NCBI GenBank assembly: GCA_900315455.1
Contig: OMZE01000049.1
Span: forward strand, 1 to 33,640
Source: an uncultured Prevotellaceae bacterium
GTDB taxonomy: Bacteria; Bacteroidota; Bacteroidia; Bacteroidales; Bacteroidaceae
Direction: 5' to 3'
DNA: 33,640 bases
Of this stretch, positions 1 through 6,128 are shown piece after piece (position 1 is the stretch's first letter; each line of letters begins with the position of its first letter). The notes beneath the pieces were generated by a model, which worked only from the letters and a program-made list of their open reading frames with translations, was not told the DNA's origin and made no database searches. Both the position numbers and the translations under genes were made by a program.

Positions 1-171
1 GTTATTATTGCCACACATTCCCCGGTCATTCTATCCTTTCCAGATGCAGAGATCCTGGTCATAGATGATGGCCGACTCATACCTACTGATTATGAGGACA
101 GTTATATCTACAGGGACATGCTGTCGTTCATCATGAACAGAAATATGATAATCAATGAGTTGTTTAGATAA
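1..171 (+). CDS. AAA/ABC-like ATPase, C-terminal fragment
   Basis: The window opens inside this gene; 56 residues and the stop are visible. They contain IIATHSPVIL, which fits the end of the Walker B/switch-histidine region of predicted ATPases of the AAA_21 or COG3910 kind, followed by the usual PDAEILVIDDG stretch. Proteins of this type hydrolyse ATP in DNA-repair, defence or unknown roles, and nothing here decides which. The stop lies 12 bases before the WYL regulator on the same strand, so the two are probably one operon. The family rests on one motif and the general pattern. Confidence 0.7.
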   Translation, partial: VIIATHSPVILSFPDAEILVIDDGRLIPTDYEDSYIYRDMLSFIMNRNMIINELFR

Positions 172-183
172 GAGAATACCGCT

Positions 184-1233
184 ATGCCAGCCAACAAGAA
201 TGCGTTGATACGCTACAAGACCATTGACAACTGTCTTCGCAACCGCTACCGCCGGTGGACGCTCGAAGACTTGGTGGACGCCTGTTCCGATGCCCTCTAT
301 GATATGGAGGGTATCACCAAGGGCGTTTCCGTGCGCACCGTGCAGGGCGACATCCAGATGATGCGCTCCGACAAACTGGGCTACAATGCCCCCATCGAGG
401 TGTATGACCACAAGTACTACCGCTATGCCGACAGCGACTATTCCATCATGGACATGCCGATGTCGCAGAACGACTATGAGGTGATGCAGGAGGCGGTCGA
501 TATGCTCCGACAGTTGGAGGACTTCGGGCAGTTCGCCGAAATGGCAGATGTGGTGAGCCGCTTGCAGGACAAACTGGCCATCAGCCGCAACAACCGCAAG
601 CCCATCATCCATTTCGACAGCGTGCCCGACCTGAAGGGAATCCGTTTGCTCAACCCCTTGTACAACTATATCGCCCACAAGCAGACGCTGCGCATCGTCT
701 ACCAGTCGTTCTCTGCCCGGCAACCTTCGGAATATATCATTTGTCCGTATCTGTTGAAGGAGTTCCGCAACCGCTGGTTCTTGTTTTGCTCGAAGGCCAG
801 CAATCTCATGATGTTCAATCTCGCGCTCGATCGCATCCAGAGCGTGGAACCGGTGGATGTGCCATTCCGGGAGAATCCCGACTTCGACCCGGAGCACTTC
901 TTCGATGACGTGATAGGGGTGAGCAAGAATATCGGGGGCAAGCCGCGTACCATCAAGTTCTGGGCGAGCCGTGAGCAGAGCAAGTATATCAAGACGAAAC
1001 CGATACATCGCTCCCAGCAACTCATGAAAGAGAATCCTGAAGATGGCAGTTGCGTCTTCAGGATAGACGTGGTCTTCAATATCGAGATGTATTCGGTCTT
1101 CATGTCCTATGGTCCCGGTGTCCGCATCATCTATCCCCAGAGTGCGGTGAAATATATGCGCGACAAATTGAGAGAAGCCCTTGACCAGTATGGGGAAGGG
1201 CAAGAAGGACAAGAAGGGCAAGAAGAGTGCTGA
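184..1233 (+). CDS. WYL-domain transcriptional regulator
   Basis: A 349-residue protein. Residues 1-75 resemble a winged helix (ALIRYKTIDNCLRN, then SVRTVQGDIQMMR). The middle (about 165-245) has the WYL-type core, LRIVYQSFSA and YLLKEFRNRWFLF, and the C-terminal part looks like a WCX region. WYL proteins bind DNA and sense a ligand, often a nucleic acid; several (BrxR, CapW) control phage-defence genes. It begins 12 bases after an ATPase gene, and a reverse transcriptase unit lies on the opposite strand. The C-terminus ends in a short repeat (EGQEGQEGQEEC), probably from slippage. Its stop codon directly abuts the stop of the convergent gene, leaving no room for a terminator. Its targets are unknown. 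Confidence 0.87.
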   Translation: MPANKNALIRYKTIDNCLRNRYRRWTLEDLVDACSDALYDMEGITKGVSVRTVQGDIQMMRSDKLGYNAPIEVYDHKYYRYADSDYSIMDMPMSQNDYEVMQEAVDMLRQLEDFGQFAEMADVVSRLQDKLAISRNNRKPIIHFDSVPDLKGIRLLNPLYNYIAHKQTLRIVYQSFSARQPSEYIICPYLLKEFRNRWFLFCSKASNLMMFNLALDRIQSVEPVDVPFRENPDFDPEHFFDDVIGVSKNIGGKPRTIKFWASREQSKYIKTKPIHRSQQLMKENPEDGSCVFRIDVVFNIEMYSVFMSYGPGVRIIYPQSAVKYMRDKLREALDQYGEGQEGQEGQEEC

Positions 1234-1767
1234 TTAGAGGGAGAGGTGCGACTTGATCAGCGAGATGGTCTCTTGGGCCGTGTCGATGTCGTTGCCAGCG
1301 CGGATGTAGACTTTCTGCTGACTTTCATCGTTGGTGGAGAGTACCACCAGAAACTCGTCGGGCAGGCCGAAGGCCGTGCCGAATTTGTTGTGGAAGGTGA
1401 TGTCGGTAATGCTGTCCTTGTCGATGACGGCACCATTGTATACCAGGAAACCATTGCCCTGTTTTCCGCCCTTGTCGTAAATCAGCACCGCACCGTCTGG
1501 CTCATTGCCTCGTGTGACATCAGTCACGAGGATGTCGTCGGGCTGACCATAGGCCGTGATGTAATCCTGGATGGTCTGCTGATGGGGCTCTTCTTCAAGG
1601 GTTTCGTTCTCAGGCCCTTTGCATCGCACGAATAGGAAGGCTAACGCGATGATGGCAACAATGATGATGGGGACGAGGATGGCCATGCCAGTGCCAATGC
1701 TCGCCAAGTAAATGATGACGGCCATGAGGATGATGAAAAGCATGGCGGGATAAACGAATTTATTCAT
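1234..1767 (-). CDS. Two-helix membrane protein with soluble C-terminal domain, downstream of reverse transcriptase
   Basis: A 177-residue protein from the ATG at 1767. Residues 4-23 and 27-47 are strongly hydrophobic, so two membrane helices are predicted, ending in FVRCKG. About 125 soluble residues follow, rich in short alternating strands (GFLVYNGAVIDKDSITDITF, FLVVLST, KVYIRAG) and an end helix. This order looks like a PH-like fold, but that is only an impression. An alternative ATG at 1824 overlaps the reverse transcriptase stop (ATGA) and would add 19 residues. I prefer 1767 because the hydrophobic segment then follows at once. Either way the gene is in the reverse transcriptase operon and may be its partner. 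The function is unknown. Confidence 0.72.
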   Translation of the reverse strand: MNKFVYPAMLFIILMAVIIYLASIGTGMAILVPIIIVAIIALAFLFVRCKGPENETLEEEPHQQTIQDYITAYGQPDDILVTDVTRGNEPDGAVLIYDKGGKQGNGFLVYNGAVIDKDSITDITFHNKFGTAFGLPDEFLVVLSTNDESQQKVYIRAGNDIDTAQETISLIKSHLSL

Positions 1768-1820
1768 GTCGTGACGTTTGATTTGTAAATGAACAGTTGA
1801 TTTGTTAATAGAAAAAGGAT

Positions 1821-3071
1821 TCATGCCTTTGTCTCTTTTCGAGAGGGCATTGAGAGATTTCCGTTGTCGGCATTTTCCTTGAATTTGTAGAACTCGTTGA
1901 CCAAACTCCTGTAACCCAACTGCTTGAGTTGTAGATAGTCCGTCCGGTAATTGACCTTGCTGTGCCTTCCTGTGCCAAGGTAGCGGATGTAGTGCTGAAG
2001 GTAATGGTCGATTTCCTTCAGTCCTTCGGTCTTGTTGATGATGGGAAAAAACCACCTCGACCAAGTGAGCGCCTCGGTATCGTTGCTCTCATAGAACTTT
2101 CGGTTGAAACGGTTGATGAGGCCCTTCATCGCCTTTTCGGGTTCGATGTGTTTTCTCCTGCTCCAGCGCATCAGGGATTTTGCCGCCCGCTTGATTTTGC
2201 CTTTCATCTTCTTCTTGGTCGATTCCGAGATGTCGATGTCGTTGGAGTGGCATTTGAATCCCAGGAATTCGTAGGCTTCATCGGGCGAGTAGATCTTTTC
2301 CTTGTCGGGGTTCACTTCAAGCCGGTATAGGCTGAGATAATCTGCCATCTTCCTTTTATACTCTTGGAGCGTATCGAGGTCGGGGGCAAACATGATGATG
2401 TCGTCGGAATAGCGGGCATACACCACCCCCGATTCATAGAAATGCCTGTCTACTTCTTTCAGATAGACATCGGCGAGGAAGGGTGCCGTGGGGGTGCCTG
2501 CCATCACACCGTGGTTTTCATGGATGATGTCGTTTTTGTACACCGCACGGTCGTCGGTGAGCATCTTCTCGAAGAAATGATACAGCAGAGGGTCGTCGGT
2601 CCATAGTTCCTCCAGCATCGGCAGCAAGATGTCTATGGAGATGGAATTGAAATAATCGTGGATGTCGAGTTTGTAGGCCCACATCTTCCTGTCGCCAATG
2701 GCCCGGCGGATGTTGCGGATGGCATCATGCGCCTTGACGCCCCGGCGGAAGGCGTAGCAGTTGGGTGCAAAATGCTCATCGTAGTCGTAGAGTTTGAAGG
2801 CAATGAGTTTGAGCAGCATCATCTCTTCGGGCGCAAAACTGTAGACCACCCGTTTCTTGCCGGTGCCCATCTTGTTCACGACCTTCTTCTGGGGAATGCC
2901 CATGCTTTCGCCTTTGACAATCCTCTGTGCCAGGCGAAGATATGTTTCCTGTTCCACAAAACGGTCGGCTTCGGCAAACTCATGCCAGTTGAAGCGGCCT
3001 TTCAGCAGCCGGTAGGCGAGGAATTCCTCCCATGCCTTTTGCTGGACCAGTTGTGTGATGACGCTCTCCAT
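1821..3071 (-). CDS. Stand-alone reverse transcriptase of uncertain class
   Basis: A 416-residue protein with clear RT motifs: a fingers region around GTGKKRVVYSF (69-79), motif A KLDIHDYF with Asp136, GVMAGTPTAPFLADVYL (188-204) in the GxxxGxP position, and the catalytic YSDD at 221-224. EFLGFK (268-273) marks the end of the palm. The last 140 residues are basic and helical (LTWSRWFFP, LQHYIRYLGTG, LGYRSL) and may be a thumb. I see no HNH endonuclease, no retron NAxxH or VTG motif, and no DGR-type SQ motif. That leaves the 'unknown group'/defence-RT space or a group II-like relative. The start at 3071 was chosen because the upstream extension looks non-coding. The stop overlaps a possible start of the downstream membrane gene. 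Two hairpins lie just upstream. Confidence 0.88.
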   Translation of the reverse strand: MESVITQLVQQKAWEEFLAYRLLKGRFNWHEFAEADRFVEQETYLRLAQRIVKGESMGIPQKKVVNKMGTGKKRVVYSFAPEEMMLLKLIAFKLYDYDEHFAPNCYAFRRGVKAHDAIRNIRRAIGDRKMWAYKLDIHDYFNSISIDILLPMLEELWTDDPLLYHFFEKMLTDDRAVYKNDIIHENHGVMAGTPTAPFLADVYLKEVDRHFYESGVVYARYSDDIIMFAPDLDTLQEYKRKMADYLSLYRLEVNPDKEKIYSPDEAYEFLGFKCHSNDIDISESTKKKMKGKIKRAAKSLMRWSRRKHIEPEKAMKGLINRFNRKFYESNDTEALTWSRWFFPIINKTEGLKEIDHYLQHYIRYLGTGRHSKVNYRTDYLQLKQLGYRSLVNEFYKFKENADNGNLSMPSRKETKA

Positions 3072-3102
3072 GATGAAAAATGAAAAAGGGGAAGGATTTT
3101 GA

Positions 3103-3196
3103 ATCCGCAAAATTGCGGATCACGAGAGGATACCTCACCCTGTTGCCTGCAAAACAATAATAGATGGATAAGGCTGCCTCCTTTGCAGGCGCAGCC
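3103..3196 (-). repeat. Two hairpins in the leader of the reverse transcriptase gene
   Basis: The 152 bases between the reverse transcriptase start and the next gene carry two dyads. The first pairs ATCCGCAA (3103-3110) with TTGCGGAT (3113-3120), only 32 bases before the start codon. The second pairs GCCTGCAAA (3145-3153) with TTTGCAGGC (3182-3190), with a competing stem GGCTGC/GCAGCC at 3172-3177 and 3191-3196. The stretch could be a structured RNA belonging to the reverse transcriptase, as in several RT defence systems. It could instead be a copy of common Bacteroidales palindromic repeats: GCGCAGCC also ends the hairpin at 25593-25656, and GGATTTTGAATCC resembles the units at 25054-25212. 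The two readings cannot be separated from one copy. Confidence 0.5.
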
Positions 3197-3223
3197 ATGC
3201 TGCATCCCCTTTTTCAATGGTTT

Positions 3224-3739
3224 TTAGTTCAGGAACTTACGGATACGCCCGATGACATAGTTTCTCTCGTTGGGCATCTGCGTGTAGAAGTTGATGTAGG
3301 GCAGGTTCAGTTTCTCGGCATACACCCTTGATATCAGGTATTTCACATTCGCGTCGTGGCTGTGGCCGCTGCCGAGCATCACCACCCCCACGGCCTTGCC
3401 GTTTTGCTCGAGCACGAAAGTGAAGGGCTGTCCCCATTCGGCTTTGTAGACTTGATAGGGGCGGGTGGTGTAGAGTTGGAACTCATCGCTGACGAATCCT
3501 ACAAGGTCGGTCACTGCTACGTTTTCACGAATGTCGTATGACGGGAACTCGCTCTTCAGGATTTCCCTGAAATAGTCTACCCATTCAGCGGCAGTCTTTT
3601 CCCTTTCCGGTGCCCTCTCGGGTTCTGCGGGGCGTGGGGCGGGCTGGGCCTGTCGGGCGGGCTGCGCACTTTTTTGCTGGTTGTCAAGATAGTCTTTGGC
3701 TACATCCACAACCTTTGACAGTATTTTTCCAAAATCCAT
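3224..3739 (-). CDS. Conserved-looking protein of unknown function
   Basis: A 171-residue protein I do not recognise. Residues 1-20 form an amphipathic helix (MDFGKILSKVVDVAKDYL). Residues 21-48 are a low-complexity linker rich in Pro, Ala, Arg and Glu (QPARQAQPAPRPAEPER). The rest is a compact alpha/beta domain with WVDYFREILKSEFP, then strands around WGQPFTFVLEQNGKAVGVVMLG, and an end helix. No catalytic motif is evident, although GHSHDAN and the strand order vaguely recall nuclease folds. The start at 3739 sits 39 bases after a very good promoter, so this is an expressed gene. Longer upstream extensions run through the dyad repeats and are not credible. Confidence 0.7.
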   Translation of the reverse strand: MDFGKILSKVVDVAKDYLDNQQKSAQPARQAQPAPRPAEPERAPEREKTAAEWVDYFREILKSEFPSYDIRENVAVTDLVGFVSDEFQLYTTRPYQVYKAEWGQPFTFVLEQNGKAVGVVMLGSGHSHDANVKYLISRVYAEKLNLPYINFYTQMPNERNYVIGRIRKFLN

Positions 3740-3777
3740 AGTGTGTATAATTGAAGTGTTTCGTAATGAGTAGATTG

Positions 3778-3808
3778 CAAATATACAACTATTTGGCTGA
3801 TGTTCAAA
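3778..3808 (-). promoter_or_regulatory. Promoter of the 171-residue unknown gene
   Basis: On the minus strand TTTG (3805-3808), a 19-base gap and TATATTTG (3778-3785) match the Bacteroidetes housekeeping promoter. The start codon is at 3739. Confidence 0.75.
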
Positions 3809-3894
3809 CAATTTTGGAAAAACTTTTCTCAAGTGACAACGTCTGATGGACATTTCGCGTGAATTATTTTTCGTGTCCATTGAAAGAGGGCTAT

Positions 3895-4005
3895 GCAAGT
3901 CGCTGGAAAAAAAGCAGCGAAATGCAAAAAGTCGTTGGAAAAATAGCAGCGAAACACATAAAAGTCGTTGGAAAAATGACAGCAACTATTGCAAAAGTCG
4001 CATAA
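3895..4005 (+). promoter_or_regulatory. Three 21-bp dyads at 32-33 bp spacing (likely operator array)
   Basis: Dyads begin at 3900, 3932 and 3965. Each reads TCGYTG, nine A-rich bases, then CAGCRA, so each is an inverted repeat with a 9-base centre; the third site is the most diverged. A half-site (GTCGCAT) follows at 3997. A spacing of 32-33 bases is close to three helical turns, so bound proteins would sit on one face. The array ends about 20 bases before the -7 box of the rightward gene and lies about 90 bases upstream of the leftward promoter, so it could control both. No regulator gene is next to it. Confidence 0.6.
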
Positions 4006-4022
4006 GTCTCAACTATTTTTTG

Positions 4023-4030
4023 TAACTTTG
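4023..4030 (+). promoter_or_regulatory. -7 box of the ADP-ribosylglycohydrolase gene
   Basis: TAACTTTG fits the TAnnTTTG consensus. No good -33 TTTG is present at the proper distance; that position is occupied by the last half-site of the dyad array. This could mean dependence on an activator. The leader to the ATG at 4177 would be about 140 bases. Confidence 0.5.
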
Positions 4031-4176
4031 CATCATGTCTCGGTGGCACTTGTACCACGTTTCGTATGCTTGTTTTTTAAACACATTTTTGGCGTGGGCT
4101 TGCTGCGTTTGAGATAAACAAATTCTGAAACCGTCGATACACAAAGGATTACAATCTAAGTAAAAACATCAGACCT

Positions 4177-5397
4177 ATGGAAAATATAAAAAGTCTCGAC
4201 CTTGTACGTGGCTCACTGATAGGTGGCGCTGCTGGCGACGCGTTAGGCTACACTGTGGAGTTTAGCAGTTATCATCGCATCATTTCAGAATATGGCGCCC
4301 GTGGCATCACGGAGTATGAGTTGACCAATGGCGTGGCGGAATTCAGCGACGACACGCAGATGACGCTCTTCACCGCCAATGGCATGCTGACAGGACTCAC
4401 CCATTTGTATACGCGCTGCATAGGTCGCTCACCGGAGTTTTATGTAGAACAGGCCTATAAGGACTGGTATTATACCCAGACGGATAGTTGCGGAAACCGT
4501 ATGGGGAAGGACAGGTTTACCTGGCTCAGTGCGATACCCGGGTTTTACTCCCGCCGTGCGCCCGGCAACACCTGCATGTCGGCCCTCAGTGAGATGATTC
4601 TGGGCAGGACACCCCAGAACAACAGCAAAGGCTGTGGGGGAGTGATGCGTGTGGCTCCGTGGGGACTGTTCTGCGCCTGCCATGACGTGCGATATTCCAT
4701 TGCGCAGATGGATGTCGCCGGAGGAGAAATAGCGCGGCTCACCCATAAGCATCCTTTAGGTTGGATGCCGTCTATCCTGATGACCCACATCCTCTATCGT
4801 ATCGTGAAAGATGGTGGTATTGATGTCCATGACAAGACAACGGCAAGGAAACGGTTCGACGCCATCGTGATGGAAGCATTGAATCTCCTGCCACAACTCA
4901 TCGTTATGGATAATGTGTCGGAGGTGACGTGGAAGAAGGAAGACACGCTCGACAAGGCTTTCCACTCTTCGGTGGTAAGGCAGAAGGATTTGGTGGAACA
5001 GGCCTTGCGCCTGGCCGACAACAATTCTCCCGATGTAGACAACATCCGCCATCTTGGAGAGGGGTGGGTAGGCGAAGAGGCCCTGGCCATCGCTGTCTAT
5101 GCGGTAGCCCGTCATATCGACAGTTTCGCCGATACCCTGATTGCCGCCGTCAATCACGATGGCGACAGCGATTCCACGGGTGCCATTGCCGGCAACATCA
5201 TCGGAGCGATGATAGGTTATGAGGCGATACCCGCCCAGTTCAAGACGCACCTGGAGATGCATGATGTCATCCTTGCCATCGCCGACGACTTGCATCAGGG
5301 CTGTATCATCGACAGTGAGACGGAAGAAGATACGCCTGAGAAGAAGCAATGGTATGACCGCTATGTGGATATGCAACCCGCAGGATTTGAAGAATAA
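4177..5397 (+). CDS. ADP-ribosylglycohydrolase family protein (DraG-like)
   Basis: A 406-residue protein that would remove ADP-ribose from proteins or nucleic acids. The family's metal-binding motifs are present: GGAAGDALG (16-24), SDDTQMTLFT (57-66), and near the C-terminus NHDGDSDSTGAIAGNIIGA (326-344), which holds the second set of acidic ligands. The protein is longer than bacterial DraG (about 290 residues). The extra length lies in the middle (FYSRRAPGNTC and a helical insert near 215-280), as in many Bacteroidales homologues. The substrate cannot be read from sequence; reversal of toxin-type ADP-ribosylation is one option. The gene has a long leader behind the three-dyad array, and the exonuclease gene follows after 48 bases. 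Confidence 0.9.
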   Translation: MENIKSLDLVRGSLIGGAAGDALGYTVEFSSYHRIISEYGARGITEYELTNGVAEFSDDTQMTLFTANGMLTGLTHLYTRCIGRSPEFYVEQAYKDWYYTQTDSCGNRMGKDRFTWLSAIPGFYSRRAPGNTCMSALSEMILGRTPQNNSKGCGGVMRVAPWGLFCACHDVRYSIAQMDVAGGEIARLTHKHPLGWMPSILMTHILYRIVKDGGIDVHDKTTARKRFDAIVMEALNLLPQLIVMDNVSEVTWKKEDTLDKAFHSSVVRQKDLVEQALRLADNNSPDVDNIRHLGEGWVGEEALAIAVYAVARHIDSFADTLIAAVNHDGDSDSTGAIAGNIIGAMIGYEAIPAQFKTHLEMHDVILAIADDLHQGCIIDSETEEDTPEKKQWYDRYVDMQPAGFEE

Positions 5398-5445
5398 GAT
5401 TATTGAGGAGAGACTTATTGGTGTGCCATTCCATGCCTTAGCATA

Positions 5446-5937
5446 ATGAAAGACTTTGCAGCCATCGACTTCGAGACGGCAAACAATGAACGCAGTTCGG
5501 TTTGTTCCGTCGGTGTCGTCATCGTCCGTGACGGTGAGATAGAAGACACCTTCTACTCCCTCATCCAGCCCGAGCCCAACTATTACAACTATTGGTGCTC
5601 GCGGGTGCATGGCCTTACACGTTACGACACGGAGGAAGCCCCTGTCTTCCCGAAGGTGTGGGCGCAGATAGAGCCGCTGATAGAGGGACTACCACTCGTG
5701 GCACATAACAAGCCCTTCGACGAGGGCTGCCTGAAAGCGGTGTTCCGTGTCTATCAGATGGACTACCCCGACTATGAGTTCTACGATACGCTTCGTGTCG
5801 CACGGCGTGCGTTCCCCCAACTGGCCAACCATCAACTTCACACCGTGGCAGCCGCCTGTGGCTACTACATGGAGAACCATCACCACGCTCTCGCCGATGC
5901 AGAGGCATGTGCTGCCATTGCTCTGCAGTTGTTATAA
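5446..5937 (+). CDS. DEDDh 3'-5' exonuclease (DnaQ-like)
   Basis: A 163-residue exonuclease-fold protein. Catalytic residues are visible in order: Asp8 and Glu10 in AIDFET, Asp92 in HNKPFDEG, and His146 with Asp151 in HHALADAE, the HxAxxD signature of the DEDDh class. It would remove nucleotides from 3' ends of DNA or RNA using two metal ions. The length fits a stand-alone exonuclease domain like that of DNA polymerase III epsilon, without BRCT or helicase parts. It follows the ADP-ribosylglycohydrolase by 48 bases on the same strand and probably shares its transcript. A dedicated promoter for nrdD follows. Confidence 0.9.
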   Translation: MKDFAAIDFETANNERSSVCSVGVVIVRDGEIEDTFYSLIQPEPNYYNYWCSRVHGLTRYDTEEAPVFPKVWAQIEPLIEGLPLVAHNKPFDEGCLKAVFRVYQMDYPDYEFYDTLRVARRAFPQLANHQLHTVAAACGYYMENHHHALADAEACAAIALQLL

Positions 5938-6030
5938 GATAATGTAAAGGGCACTTGCCCGCTTGAAAATTGAAGATGAAAATGGAGCGGCAGACTTCAT
6001 TGTTTTTGGGATAAAAATGCTGATAACTTC

Positions 6031-6062
6031 TTTGAGAATCTCCGCATAATTGATTAACTTTG
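6031..6062 (+). promoter_or_regulatory. nrdDG promoter
   Basis: TTTG (6031-6034), a 20-base gap and TAACTTTG (6055-6062) match the Bacteroidetes consensus. Transcription should start near 6069, about 60 bases before nrdD. Confidence 0.75.
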
Positions 6063-6128
6063 CATACGATTTTGCGCATTGGCAGAATTCAAATGCTGAT
6101 CAAAAACAACTAAATGCCTAAGTAACAA

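Noticed and set aside
31-1221. Long open frame on the minus strand opposite the WYL gene
   Set aside because: It is the mirror of a well-supported regulator, His/Val-rich as antisense frames usually are, and has no family signature.
1821-3223. Diversity-generating retroelement or retron
   Set aside because: The RT lacks the DGR SQ motif and retron NAxxH/VTG motifs. I saw no template/variable repeat pair, and the hairpins do not form an msr-msd arrangement.
1821-3223. Group II intron
   Set aside because: No domain V-like hairpin or maturase endonuclease was found around the gene, and the RT ends next to another gene. Distant relationship is still possible.
3740-3985. N-terminal extension of the 171-residue gene
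   Set aside because: The extension is read through the dyad repeats and over the promoter, giving Phe/Leu-rich repeats without biological sense.
3895-4005. Short CRISPR array
   Set aside because: The gaps are only about 11 bases and are themselves similar between units, there are three copies, and no cas gene is present.
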